DNA of 64,000 nt from assembly GCF_037975245.1 (NCBI RefSeq), contig NC_092578.1, forward strand, positions 17,197,321 to 17,261,320, read 5' to 3'. Below the pieces are notes generated by a model that was given only the letters and a program-made list of their open reading frames with translations, ran no database searches and had not been told where the DNA came from. Shown piece after piece: positions 35,531-49,595 of the stretch. The number at the start of each line of letters is the position of its first letter. Position 1 is the stretch's first letter. This DNA is from Apostichopus japonicus. Its lineage: Eukaryota > Echinodermata > Holothuroidea > Aspidochirotida > Stichopodidae. The position numbers were made by a program, and so were the translations under genes.

Positions 35531-37870
35531 GTGTTTGTGTCAGTGACTGCGAGATTGGGGCCGTGATGGGGGGGGGGGCAGGACTGATGTGGAGGTGGGA
35601 GATGATGGGAAGGCTGAGGAAGGGTATAGGTAGAGGTAAGAGTGAAGGAAGCGATGTAAAAATCATACATGTCTACGAGTCCTACTCTCATTAAAACATA
35701 TGTATATATATGGATAGACAATAATATTACTATAAAGTGTCAAGTACTCTTTCGAGTATCTCAAAGGAAGTAGTCGGGTTTCTCAGTGAATATACAGTAC
35801 ATATATTTAAGGACAAACTTGAGTAAGTTGACGGCCTTCATCAACGGTTCTAATTTCAGAGAATGATCACGTTCGGTTGATATATATGCTGGTTGGCATA
35901 TGCCGGTTACCTTAATTCACTTCACCACATCATAGCATTTGTATACGGTATTTGACTATTCGATTCGACTATTTCTAAAAAGACAAATTTTTTCGGTTTG
36001 CACTTTTACCCGAAAAAAAATTGTACTATTGACTGTATATTTGAACCGCCTTTCTATGCTGGTCGATATTTGTGAAAACAAAAATTCCTTGAAAAGTTCA
36101 GACCCGCATTTGTCTAAGCCTGCATGGTCGTAAAACTGGAACTTATAAAAATGCCGGCGGTTCTCTACCGCTAGGCTACATTGAATAGGTATCGGTTATT
36201 TCATATTTACCAAGTCTTCTACGTGTACTTATCGTGAAAAATAACAATTTGTATGATTTTGCAGTAACCAAGCCCGGTCCCTATCCCCCTCCTCTTCCCC
36301 CTCCTCCTCACTCTCCTCCTCATCTCTCACTCTCGTACCCTCAACCTCTCGCCAAACCTCCACCCAAGAAGAAAAACACGACATAAAAAATATACAACGA
36401 CGGAATTATGGCTTAGAATCTCAATGGGAGCAACGTACTCCCCACCCCACCCCAACCTCACCTCCCACCTATCACCGCCTTACCATAAGAAATATTTGTT
36501 TAATTTCGATATCATGCACCTGAACAAACTTTTGTCCACCAAGGAAAACATTTCAGGAAAAAAAAAATAGTTCTCAACACTGCCTTTACTTGAAACCGTT
36601 TTTTTTTTGTTTTTTTTTGGGGGGGGGGCTGATTTCGTTCGATTATGGTCACTCAAACTGTTTTAATATTCCAATTGACATAAATATTAGCTTAACATGA
36701 AACAAAATTCTGGGCACTGACAAAAATATACATTGATGAAAAAAATGAATTACTCGCTTCTATATTATACGTTCCATAAATCAATCTTGGAACTGTCTTA
36801 GTCTGAACAATATAACAATATCAGTATTTGTAATAAAACTGGCTAAAAATGCAGAACAATCTGGCGACCACATTTAAAACGGTCCTTTAATAAAAGAAGA
36901 GATTGAAACCTGGAACTACTTATGGTCTCACCAAAACAGAATAGGACAAAAGAAAAAAAGAAGATATAATGATAGGGCAGACAGATGTGCTTCGGGTAGG
37001 TCATAACCGTATGACAATAAATGGACACAATAACAACCAGCTTGACCATGTGGTAAATATTTGGTTCTTATTATGGTAATTAGTCCATTCTTTATCTATG
37101 ACGTCACTATTTCATTGGCAATATAGAGACTATATGTTTCTTATGCGGAGCGATTCTCTCGCTAAGAGATTTCTGCCTTGAAGTTATGAGCGATAAATCG
37201 TCAGTGAAATAGTGTCGGTAATTTTTTTTTTCAAGCCGTGGAGAAGGGCGTGGAGGGTGGGGAGGTGAGGGGGCGTGGGAAGGGGACTGTGTATGATCAC
37301 ATTTTAATATATGGATTGATAAATAATACCACATTTTTAAGTTAATTCATGTAATTTTTGCAATACAGTTAGTGTGCTTCTATAGGTTTGAAAAGGGGGA
37401 ATGGGAGATGGGAAAGGGGAAGGGGAATGTGGAGGGGATGGGGAATTCGTTCATAATATCACAAAGCATATTTTCTATCATTTTATACATATTTATATAT
37501 TGAGCTTAAGTTCTTTTACTGTATGCGTTCCAATTGGTTCCATCCTTATACAAGAAAGAATAAAAAATAATGCATTCTTTGTTAAGATCAATTCATGTTA
37601 TGTAATACAATCCAATAAAAAAACATTTTTTTCGGGACATTTTATGTTCAATTATATCTGTAAACAGCCTATGAATTCTTTTTTCAAAGTATTTTTTTTC
37701 GGAAAATTCTACGAAACAACAATATCTTGTTTTATTATATACCGTCTTGCACGCGAATTATGTTTCAAAACGAAACTGATACATTTCAATATATAAGGGA
37801 AATTTATGATAGGTTTCTAGTTACCTAGTTTCTGCCATGCGCAATAGGGCATGACTTAATTGACGTTATT
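35531..37870. other. Intergenic; no gene seen
   Basis: G-run 35570-35578, a C/T-rich stretch 36270-36350, a T8-G10 junction at 36611-36628, and a G-rich stretch 37390-37442. No coding signal. Confidence 0.5.
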
Positions 37871-38266
37871 ATAACAGCAACATAACATCAACATTACATC
37901 AACATAGCATAACATAACATCAACATAACATCAACATAGCATAACATAACATAACATTATGTGACATAACATAACATAATATAACATAACAAGACATTGC
38001 ATAACATAACAAAACATAACATTGCATAACATAATTTAACATAATATAACATAACATAATATAACATAACATAATATCACATAACATAACATTGCATAAC
38101 ATAACAAAACATAACATTGCATAACATAATATAACATAACATTGCATAACATCACATAACATAATATAACATAACATTGTATCACATAACATAAAATTGC
38201 ATAACATAACATAATGTAACATAAAATAACATAATATAACATAACATAACATTGCATAACATAACA
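37871..38266. repeat. (ATAAC)n pentamer-based satellite
   Basis: ATAACATAAC units with ATTGC, ATAAT and ATCAC variants. It reads open on the minus strand as Met-Leu-Cys-Tyr repeats, which is a repeat artefact. Confidence 0.97.
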
Positions 38267-41200
38267 GTATAAAGTCACCTTATTTTCTGGTTTAAGTAAG
38301 AATGCATGGATTCACTCACCATAGTATGAACGTATTATAATGAATAGTACAATTACATCATTGAAAGGATAAAATCAGTTGAAATTTTTTTTTTATGAAA
38401 TAATAATAAAAGAATAAATAATATGGGAAAGAAAATGCAATTGAAGGAACAACCTTTGCGCAAAGAGAACAGCAACAAAGAACTTCGACAACACTGAACG
38501 CATCATAGCGAGGAAACTAGCAGCTTTGACGCCAGATATAATCACAACCACGTTTCATTATTTTAACTTCCACTGACATAATGTTTCACAGACCGTTCCG
38601 CTTGCAGGAATAGTATGAAGGTCTGAGGAAGTTCGAACTCATCCAGTGACGTGACTTGTACTATTTGGGGGGGGGGGGGATGACTTTGCAGAGCAATGTA
38701 CTTAACGACCAGTGGTTTTTTGCTTCCAATCTATTTAATAAATATCGTTTTCCAAGGTAAATAACTACTGCATATATTGGTTATTTTGGTTTGACAAATA
38801 AATAAATATGGTGCAATAAATTTGGTCAAAGGAACAACGGGATTTTGAACCAGTTACCGACGCCATGAATGGAAGACCTAAGCTCTGCCAGAAAATTGCT
38901 AGAATCCATAAACCCTCCATGCACTTGCAAAGTTTGAATGCCCCCCCCCCCCCGCCCCCTCCCCTTCTCATCCACCCTAAAATTGGTGGCAATCTTCCTT
39001 CAAAAATTATTGTAGATGTAAGTAAGCAAGTTGTATTCGAGTTTATTATCAACAGATATACATGCAGCCAGGTAAATTTTAGATGTTTTACATGTTGATA
39101 CAGCTAATGAATCATTAGTTAAAAGTAAATCGAATCACTGACCAGGGAGCTGTTATGGAACATAACAACTTCCTGTACTGACTCTGTGAAATACATGTCC
39201 TTAAAATTGCTGTTCCACGTCGAACCGTTAATCGGTAGAGATCGGCCGTATATAACCCCGGGCTGAATACCTATCATAGATTGATACTAATCCCAGTTAT
39301 AGGAAATGGTTAGACGAAAAAGAAATTATAGAATACATGCATGGGTGTTAAAGATATCCGTAGTTTTTGAATTCGGATTCGCGGGAGACATTCATTGCCA
39401 ACGACGTTGCACATGGTTCCAGTTAATTCCAGCTGAGTAACGCTGTCAGACTCATATGTGTGTTTGAGCCGCTACAGAATTAATTGCTCTGTTTTAGGAC
39501 AGGTATTTGGTTGTAAACCAGAGGGTGCACCCCACTTGGAACCCTATTTTACAGATGTATGTTTGATAATTATTTTCTTGGATCATATATAATTGCTAGT
39601 TTCAAGCCGTTGTGGATTGCGTTATTCATTATATACAACCAGGGGCTGAATCATCGACTAAGTGAATACTATTATAAGGGTCAATAGAATTAATTGTGAA
39701 AGTTCGTCATCGGCGAGGTTTTGGATATGAAATACTGAAGTTGAAAACACTCGAAAAAAAGAAAGAGAAAAAAATCCATCATGCTGTACAGTGGTAAGTA
39801 TTTACAAAGCTGAATTGCTATTTATTCGTTAATGTGTAACCTCTGTGAGTATAGCACAGTGAGCCAATTACGTGATGAACAGTAAAATATTGGTTGAACA
39901 GTATAGGCCTATATATACCTTTCAAAAGCTACAGTAATATAGTATGAATTGTAGTATGATTGACGATTGAAGAAAACGTACACAGGTAAGGTACACCTCG
40001 AAACGTCACTTTATGTTTAACGCATCCAATGAAAACTACAAGGTACCAAGATACGGCCTAAATCATTTCGACAGAGGCTAACAAGTTCGCAAAGGATGAG
40101 AAAATATAAATGTGTAGCATACCGCCGTATAATAGTTTGTCGGTCTTGTACGAAAACAACGGCTGTAAAACCCTTGCTCTAAACTTAACAGGAACAAGCA
40201 TCTGGTTTTATCCGATGTCGGAAATAGATCTCTTAGTTAGAAAGAGAGAGAAGGTTTGAAACGCGTCGTTCTAGCATAGTTACCTGTTTTCGTCGTGAAG
40301 GAATTGCACTCGTAATTGTACTCGATGTGTTTGATACTAGTACAATGTTACATAAACTACTCCTATACTCAAGAAATATTGAATAGTATATAGTATAGGT
40401 AATTATAGGTACTTACTCGTACTCTTACTTGTACATGGGTACTCATAAATGGTACTATAAATGGTACTATAAATAGTGATTGTTATAGGCCTTTACTTAT
40501 GCTATATATTCGTACTCAAACTGTTGTACTAAGTTAAAGTCTGCTGAGGGGTATCGATTATGTGTGACCATATGGCAGACTACAAAGGCTTGGTAAAAAA
40601 AAAATTGATTTGATAAATGCCTATTTTTTATCTGTTTTATGCAATTTTACCTCATCACATTAATTGCGAGTAATTCTATGCAGCCTGTTATTTCTTCTAA
40701 ATTTCGTTTTCTTGTTATTGATATGCAGATTTTTTTTTCATTTTTAAACAAAATATTATTCGATAGTAGAATCCCATGTCCAGTGCAGTTACAGCATTTG
40801 GACTATAGCTGTACGTTCAAGTCCGGAAAAAAAATGAATAAAAACAAAAATCACCTTAGATTTTGCAATTTTCTTTCGATTAATTTTACTGCATGTAGTT
40901 AATACAGAAATGAGAAAGTGTCTGGGCGACGAAATTGTTAGAATCGAAAGAAATCATTTATAAAATTCACTGATTGACATTCATCACAGGAATAAGAATC
41001 TAGGACTATAATTTCTTAACTTTGACCAATCCCAGTTATACATAGTTTCAGGTACCGTAAGACTCGGGGTGTTTGACACGACATTGTCGGCCAAACGCCA
41101 ACAACTACCTCAAAGATTTTCGGCATTGCGAATAAAATAGAAATAAATTATGATGGTTGTTTACTGGAAGTTCTTACTCAAAAATTACTCTATTCCAAAA

Positions 41201-41363
41201 TGTTTAAAGGAGTGCAGTATCAGGGATGGAGTGAGGAGAGGGGGGGGGGGGGGGGGGTCAAGAGGGGAAGATATATACAACAAAATATCTCAATGAGTCT
41301 ATAGCAATATTTTGACAGTATATACTGTAAAGCTCGATCAATGGTGACCATTATTCCTTTTCT
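38267..41363. other. Intergenic; no gene seen
   Basis: Contains G/C runs (38667-38679, 38941-38954, 41240-41257), a hairpin of the CAGGGAG family (39143-39175) and a GTACTC-rich stretch (40335-40530). Confidence 0.5.
39143..39175. repeat. Dispersed hairpin motif, copy 3
   Basis: CAGGGAGCTGTTATG, then GAA, then CATAACAACTTCCTG; same design as 8455-8484. Confidence 0.8.
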
Positions 41364-41880
41364 ACATGTAAATGTTTGACGTGTGTAACTCGGTAGGTGA
41401 ACATGTACGTGTTTAACGTATATACCTATATAGGTAAACATGTTAGTATTTAACGTGTGTACCTCTTTAAGTAAACATGTACGTGTTTATCGTGTGTACC
41501 TCTTTAAGTAAACATGTACATGGTTAACATGTATACCTCGGTTTGTAAACATGTACATGTTTCACGTGGATACCTCTGTATTTAAGCATGTACATGTTTA
41601 ACGTACCTCGGTAGGTAAACATGTACCTGTTCAATGTGTGTACCTCTATAAGTAAACATGTACATGTTTAGCGTATAACTCCATAGGTAAACATGTACAT
41701 GTTTAACGTGTTTACCTCTGTAGGTCAACATGTAGATGTTTTAACGTATATACCTGTATAGGTAAACATGTATATTTAACGTGTGTACCTCTTATAAGTA
41801 ATCATACACATGTTTAACATGTTTACCTCGGTAGGTAAACATGTACATGTTTTAATGCATATACCTTTATAGGTAAACAT
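41364..41880. repeat. 37-bp minisatellite, about 14 units
   Basis: The unit carries ACATGTACATGTTTAACG, then TGTATACCT and CTATAGGTAA. Many units contain the palindrome ACATGTACATGT. Confidence 0.95.
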
Positions 41881-43326
41881 ATATTGCGTGTACACATACA
41901 CGGGAGAATTCTGCTAATGGTTGTTTAGTGTTTGTTCGATTGTGTTGAAGATAGGAACTACAAAGCTTCGGAATATTAATGGCTAGTATTATATGTTATG
42001 CTGTTTAGTATTGTAGGAGTCTATGTGTTGAAAGAACGAAATCCTTGTAAAATTTACTGTACACTCAAGTACTTCGCCTCTTATGTAACGTTTTTTTTTG
42101 GGGGGGGGGCGGGGGCGTTATATTTGTCAGTCTGGTGGTATCAAAACCGAACCTAATCATTCGAGGTTAGACAGGGTCCCCACTGAGGAGTGCTGAGGGT
42201 TGCCCTAGTAATTTTCACAGCAATGAGTTTCACTCGGTAAGCCACCGCCACATGTGTCCAAATTCATCACCACTGAAGTTTGGTGGGCACACTTACCCCC
42301 CTCCTACCGCCATCTCAGACTTCGAGGTTGCTGAATGATGTAAGGTTACCTCAAAACATATAACATATTGCTTTATTCTATTAAAAAAAACAAAAGCTGT
42401 GCATGGTAGCGAGCAGAAGTTTATATACGTCATGGGACGTAAATTGTTTGTTTTGGGTTATAACGAGTTAAAACGTTTAACTCCATGATCAAACGCTGCC
42501 GGCATTAAGACTTGCAAACTATGAGCAGGGAGTTGCTATGGCTCCCTGCTATGAGGAACGAAAATGTTGTTAACGACAGATAAATATTAAGGGATGGGGG
42601 CGGGGAGTATCTATGTACATATCTGTAAATATTATCCGAATTGGTCACATTAACACAAAGCGATTATGTGCCTTTCTTGTAATATATATACAGACAAATT
42701 TCCGATCACATTGGACTTATCTTCTCGTCTTAACAAACATATACAGGCCTGTTCCATGATAAACCAAGCATTGTTGCCTAAAAGACTACTATTTCTTTAG
42801 CGAGTCTTCCACGCTTTCTTTGTCATTCTGTAGGCCTATATATATAGAGATTTGCCCTATAAATTATATTATTGTCTATATGTAGGCCTGGCGAGAGGAA
42901 GGTGGTGGTCAGGGGCTGCAGCCACGCCATCCCGGGGTCAATGCGGGTGCCAGAGGAATTGTGAAGCTGGCCTGGAAAATATGGGATATCTCACGAGTTC
43001 AAAATAAGGCCGGTGATATAATTGTCTCTGTGGCCTGCCGTGGCTATTCATGCATGTGTCTATTTGGCTAGACATTTCCTAAGTAAAACAACCTTATATA
43101 GCCGTGAAACTTCACCCTGATTTAACTTTTTGGAAACCAGTCTTACTTTCAACAGAGGCTACTTTCGTGTCAAACTCTAAAGCTCACTCATCTGTAAAAA
43201 CTAATCGAGTTTAAAATTATTAACAAAAGTTATAACATGTCAAAACCTTCGAGTCGGTTCGTTGAGCAGACTTGTGACTTGAGTACAACAACATGAGTAC
43301 GAGGGCACCTCCGCCTCCCTCCAAGT
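41881..43326. other. Intergenic; no gene seen
   Basis: T9-G10 junction at 42091-42109 and a hairpin at 42526-42548. No coding signal. Confidence 0.5.
42526..42548. repeat. Dispersed hairpin motif, copy 4 (short form)
   Basis: CAGGGAGTTGCTATGGCTCC followed by CTG: outer arms of the motif kept, inner arms shortened. Confidence 0.6.
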
Positions 43327-44036
43327 GCCCCGAGTATTAACTTTGCACTAGTTCCTATACTATATATGCAAAGTGACCCGAGTGTACCTAAGTTTGCACT
43401 AGTTCCTATACTATATATGAAAAGTGCCCCGAGTACTTAAGTTTGTACTACTTCTATACTACACATGCAAAGTGTCCCGAGTATACCTAAGTTTGCACTA
43501 GTTCCTCTGCAATATATGCAAAATGCCACGAGTATACCTAAGATTGCACTATAGTTCCTATAATATATATGCAATTGGCCCGAGTATACCTAAGTATGCA
43601 TTAGTTCTTATAATATATATGCAAAGTGCCCGAGTATACCTAAGTTTGCAATTAGTTCCTATAATATATATGCAAAGTGCCCCGAGTGTACCTAAGTTTT
43701 CACTAGTTTCTATAATATATATGCAAAGTGCCCGAGTATACCTAAGTTTGCACTAATTCCCATAATATATATGCAAAGTGCCCGAGTATACCAAAGTTCG
43801 CACTAGTTCCTATGATATATTTGCAAAGTGACCCTAGTATACCTAGGTTTGCACTAGTTCCTATAATATAAATGCAAAGTGCCCGAGTACTTAAGTTTGC
43901 ACTAGTTTCTATATGCAAAGTGCCCCGAGTACCTAAGTTTGCACTAGTTCCTATACTACCGTATATATGCAAATTGAATGGCCCGAGTATACCTAAGTTT
44001 GCACTAGTTTCTATAATATATATGCAAAGTGCCCGA
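43327..44036. repeat. 50-bp minisatellite, about 14 units
   Basis: Each unit has CCCGAGTATACCTAAGTTTG, CACTAGTTCCTATA and ATATATGCAAAGTG in order. Length varies from about 42 to 58 bp through small indels. Confidence 0.95.
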
Positions 44037-45292
44037 GTACCACCAGTACAGAGTACAAATCAATAAGAGCGGTTACGAGTATACAGGTAACTATACTAGA
44101 GTACATGCAAAGGCGAGTACGGACTCATTTTACAAGTTTGCCAGTTTGTAACAGGTACAACACAAACTTTAACTGTAAATTTTCAGACAGACTTTAGGCA
44201 CAAAATTGATTTTGATATGTCATATAGATCCTCGTTCATAAACACTTATAACAGTCAAAGTTGTATATATCTACAACTCCTTTTTATTTTATTTTTCACA
44301 AATGACCCTTTAGCCATCCGAGGCTCTTCGATTACAGTGACTGGACAACATAGTCTAACACATAGACCTACAGTATCAGGTCAGTTCCTCAGATACAAAA
44401 GAGAGGAAAAAAAGAACCAACACCTATACAAAAATATTATGACCTCAAATCAGATGATTACCATATGTTGTCAATGACAAATGGTGGTGGTTGTAATGTA
44501 AGGGTGCTCTGTTATTCATGTGAAGTTAAAGTTATATATATTTATAATTATTAATTATAATTAATTGGATTAACATTAACATTGAGGTCTGCGCTGGGGA
44601 GCAGACGTCATCATGAAAGGCAATTCCAGATATGTAGCATAATTTAGCGTTAAATATCTCAGAGAACGCGGGAATTGCTATAATAGCAATATAAAACGCT
44701 CAAGTTAATATATCGCTAGAAGTTAAGATGGGGCCTGGGGTCCGACGTTACACTATATAATAATGATAAGCTGTCTTATTGAACTTCGTGAATCAATAAA
44801 CCTATAAGCATATTCGATTTGCGTTGCCATAACTGTTCACTAAACCATTATGGTTATCATTTTCAAGCCGACACATTCCATCACAATTTCTTAACCATGT
44901 CAGCAAATAAAGAACTTTAGAATTTTAATTGCTATGGATTCTTACCTTGATCCAATCGCGTTCCTCATCTCAAGTTTTATGTACTTATAACCAAACAAAT
45001 TTTGTTTCGCTAAACCTTCTGTTCGTGCTTAAATCTGAAGAACAATTACACAACAGACATTTGAAACAGAAAGCACTTTCAGTAAAATCACACGCGATTA
45101 TATATCTCACTTTGACACACTGTGAAATATCGTTCAGGTTACGTCATAACTCTATCTACGTACGTGATAACTCGCATGCACATACTGTAACAAAGTGGAT
45201 TGGAGTACGCACAAGAAGTAAGAAAAAAATGCTGTGTATATTGTATATGCTCGTACAATGGAGAGCCAAGAACGGGGATGAGGGCCGGCACC
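44037..45292. other. Intergenic; no gene seen
   Basis: AT-rich spacer; open frames up to 150 codons owe their length to the following G-rich repeat. Confidence 0.45.
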
Positions 45293-45383
45293 AGGGAGGG
45301 GGGAGGGGAGGGGAGGGGGAGGGGGAGGGGGAGGGGGAGGGGAAGGGGGAGGGGGAGGGGAAGGGGGAGGGGGAGGGGAAGGA
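45293..45383. repeat. (GGGGGA)n purine-strand microsatellite
   Basis: About 90 bp of GGGGAG/GGGGGA units, all purine on the + strand; such DNA can form triplexes or quadruplexes. Confidence 0.95.
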
Positions 45384-48300
45384 TTGATGTAGACGATTGC
45401 ATCATATGAAACAAGATGGCTGCATTTGTTAAGTCGATATTTTACAGCCTGGTATAACCAACTCATGTGGTCAGTATTAGCAAAGAGTAACGGAATAATT
45501 GATTATATTGGCGGAGAGGAAAGAAAAGTGGTTAGGCGATGTTCAAACCGAGTTCACTTTAACCCAGGGCAAAATTAACACAGACACAGCTAAGGGAATA
45601 GAAAGATTTTAGTTTTACCAAATATGCGTAAACAAAATTTCATGTTGTCAGTGGTTTAACAAAATTAATAATTGAGATAAACACTCTTAGCAATAATATA
45701 TAATTTACAGTTGACCCATGGAAATATATTTCATTTCAGTTTAGGAAGAAGAAGAAAAGTTACAAAATTTCTGCATTTTTCTCACGTGATTAATGCAAGC
45801 TAATAAAAGAATTGCAGAGGCGCCTTTTTTTCTTCTTTTTCATTTAGCATTTTTTAAATGTCATACCGGTAATTGCTTACAGAATAATAACTTCAATAAC
45901 TTCTGCTTTAGAAACTATTTAAAGAAAAGTAAAATACAATACACATTGGATGTAAGGTCATAAAAAAGAAGCTGTTTTCAATATCATTGGCAGCTTGTCA
46001 AGAATCTGTGTACATGAAAATGCTTTCGAAACTAGTACCGGGTACCGTACCTTGTAAATTAGGATTGTCAGCGATGATCACATGACACCATATTAACCAA
46101 TCGTGAGCCACGACTAAAAATAACAGATAGAAAAGGGATTGTAGAATAAAGGAATACATATTTCATTGGTTTCATTAGTGAAATAAAAACCCTGTCGAGA
46201 CATTTTTGTATTATGTTGTGGAATAACGGACGAGGTATAGTCGCTGGACTCACCACACTGTCATATAGCAGTTGTACCTATCCTAACATATACTGTGCAC
46301 TTAATAATCTGGGCTGAATCTATGCGTGTCGGCATTACCTCACGAACAGGGGCGGACTGGGTAATCAAACGCTATCGGCTCAGCCTGTCTGCACTACTCC
46401 AGCCAGCCGCACGGGCTGTTTTTATACAGACGGCGCGCCAACGCATTTCGCGACCAAGAGTAAATCGGAAGCTCAACTCAGAGGTGAAATCGGGGCCTCG
46501 GATCCAGCGGTCCAGTGGTCCAGCGGTCCAGCGGTCCGAGCCCGTAAAACATTAAGCCAACCTCCTCCTACTCCCCATTCTGCCGCCACTCCCTGCTCAT
46601 TACGCTTACGGTTAGTTAATTTTGGACTTATTTTCTTACGAACTCGACATACCTCCCTGTTTTTGCAAAGAATCACTTTTTAAATTTGGGGAGAAATTGA
46701 ATAAATGTTATACGATTGATTAAATGAATTAACTAGCCCCCTTTAAAAGTCAACGAACTTTAATCATTTCTTGCTTTGTTGATTCATTAACAGATGATGA
46801 ATAGATCTAACTTATGAAAGATGATTTGTGAAGGAAACAAAAACTTCTTATTTCGTTAATGACATAAACGAATTTATCTACTTATATAGAGGATGTGCTT
46901 TTATATATTAAGTCCCTTTCATGAAATATCATTTCACTTTGATCTCTTTCCCATTTGAAATGGTTCGGTTTGCATGTAGCTATATCGATAGACAATGGGG
47001 TGGGGAGGGGAGGGGGGTTGGCTGTGCACAAAGGACCATTCTTTCACTATATAGAAGAGGATGTTTTAGCACTTTTAATATAATTAAAGTACCTCTCTGC
47101 GCTTAGTCCATAATTTTTCGCATATTGTTTGTATTATTCCTACATAATATTACAGGCAATTGATCAAATAATCCACTAGTTTAATTCACACAAACGAAAG
47201 GTTAAAGATGAAGGAATGAAGGATTTCGATTCGATTCTAAATATTTCGTCACCAACTACATTTCATGTTAAAAATAATCATGACCAAACTTGACGAGAAG
47301 AGGGGTGGAGGGGGTGGGGTGTGGCTAGGAGGCAAGGATTCTCAGCCAATGGTCAATAAGGGGCCGGTGGGAATGTGGAGGAGCTTGGGGACATATGGAG
47401 GAAAATATGGGGAAAAGAACGGGGTATACCATTCACTCAAGGAACCCTTGACGTCGTTGTCCTCGGGGCCCGATCGGGCCCTGGAAGTCTCTGATCACGG
47501 CACACATATACGTAGCAAATTCGAAGATTTTTAATATTTCCCATTTAAACATCATTATTTGATTGGAAACGTGTATATAGTCATGCTATATATAGTAAAT
47601 TTTGTTATTATAATATTTTAAATCAACCCGAAAAGGGGTAGAACTTAAAAATTTAGTTAATCATAGAAAAGGAGTTTTGGTCGTGTTTTTCAATTTAAGT
47701 CTCTGGGTTTGTTTTACTTTTAATATTTTCATCACAAAAGTAAATATGTACATGTTATATGTAAATATGCTGAAACTTGGAAGTGATGTTAGGAACGACA
47801 TTCTTTTAACAACAACATTGGTAAACCTGACCCATAAAAGAAAAAAAAAGAAAAAATATGAATATACTAAGAAAAGAAACATTTAACACTTCAATAAAAA
47901 AAATATTTAGTTAATTTGTTCAAATCTCCAGTCCGAGTGATGTATAGGGACATCTGTAACATATGTATCACCCTAACGGATTAGTGGAATTATTCATGCT
48001 GTTTGAAGGAAGGTTTCATCAAATGCACCTTTACAAACAGATAATTGCCGGTTGTGAAATGCGATAAACTTGAAAGGGCTTTGTATGTGTGTTTGTGTGT
48101 GTGTGTGTGTGTGGGGATTAAACATTTTACAACTCACGTATTAAAAATAGCAAGATGGTTGTAACCACAAAATACACATTTCGTAAGTTTGGTTTCCAGC
48201 TATGTCAATATTATTTGCACGGTTAGGTCATCATAACGTAATGTTATACCAACGACTTTAGGTCAAACTTGGGGCTTCAATTAAGAGCGATTACTATACA

Positions 48301-49120
48301 TGAGTGCTTCTTGGTTGCTTGATGTTATCTGTTAATAGGTATATTGTTTTATGGTACTTCAATTAACATTTGACACTGTGCGCATGGTGTTTCAATTGGC
48401 CCATCATTATACGGAACCGTTAAAGGGACTACGATATGTATAGGTGACAGAAAAAAAAAGGCTAGATAAGGCTTTAAAATGATCACAAAAGTTTCTTAAA
48501 TATTTTTAAGCATTTGTTGATTAAAATTAATTTGCTTGATATTCCCAATTTTGTGACAATTTTGTGTGTGTGCATGTGTGAATGTGTATTCATAAGAATT
48601 CATGGCGGGATAAAAAGCAATGTATTCTTCACTGAATTTTGTTACGATTAAATGATTTTTCTTAGTTTTTTGCCTCCTGTTATGTTTTTATTATTATTAT
48701 TTTTTGGCTTTGTTTTTTGAGTCCCTTTAAGTAGACGCCGCCAGTTAAAACGTTTGATACGGAACAGGATGTAACAGCTTCAAATATCAATACTTATTTT
48801 AAAAGGTCTAGATTACATCCATATCGATGAATGCATACAGGAGTTGAATTGAAGTATCATAGAAATATGATAGGCTAAGTTTTACCGAACATACAGCAAA
48901 GGTGTTAGTACAATCACCGGTTAGGCCTAATTCCAACTTTTTTTTGTCGCGGACAGAAATATTTCGTGTTCATATATCATTTTTCTTGATTGTGGAATAC
49001 GGTGGAGTATATAGCTACCTGCATGTCAGGTAAACTAAAAAAAGTTATAGTTACCAAGCATCGTGTTTAATTACAAACATTTGCTGGTATAAGGCGCACA
49101 CCGTATACTAAATAGTATCC
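45384..49120. other. Intergenic; no gene seen
   Basis: Holds a short GCGGTCCAGT decamer repeat (46497-46535), G-rich tracts (46998-47020, 47300-47318), GGGGCCCGATCGGGCCC at 47465-47481 and a GT tract (48085-48112). No exon recognised. Confidence 0.45.
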
Positions 49121-49595
49121 ATATGGCAAGCCATGTGGGACAAACACTGCATAATATATCCGCGTATTAATTGGAATTTATACGCGTATTAATTGGAATA
49201 TATACGCGTATATATTATTAGCCAATCATATGGCTTAAATATATCCGCGTATTAATTCGAATATATTCACGTATTAATTCGAATATATACACGTATTAAT
49301 TCTAATATATACACGTATTAATTCGAATATATACACGTATTAAATAAAATAAATATGGGGATTAAATCCAATATATGCACGGATTAATTAGAGTTACACG
49401 AAAAAAAAAAACATTTCCGCTCTTGCTGTGTACATATGCCAACGATAAATGTTTTGGCGGGCTCGCGAGATCGCTTCAAAAAGCGAAACTTTACACATAT
49501 AGGCTATAACACATATATTCGAATTAATACGCGTATATATTCGAATTAATACGCGGATATATTATGCAGTGTTTGTCCCACATGGCTTGCCATAT
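49121..49595. mobile_element. Foldback element with 83-bp inverted arms and internal 22-bp repeats
   Basis: Arms at 49121-49203 and 49513-49595 match as inverted repeats with 3 mismatches in 83. They start ATATGGCAAGCCATGTGGGA. Inward, both arms turn into CGTATTAATTCGAATATA units of 22 bp, about nine in all, some ending ACGCG. ATCC lies at both outer edges as a possible 4-bp target duplication. The unique centre (49395-49500) has no coding capacity. Confidence 0.85.

Noticed and set aside
37920..38252. Minus-strand frame rich in Met-Leu-Cys-Tyr
   Set aside because: It is the translation of the ATAAC pentamer array, which has no stop codons in that frame.
37871..38266. CRISPR array, considered also for the 37-bp and 50-bp arrays at 41364-44036
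   Set aside because: Units are contiguous tandem copies without unique spacers, in an animal genome; these are satellites.
45139..45466. Pro/Leu-rich minus-strand frames
   Set aside because: They are translations of the GGGGGA microsatellite.
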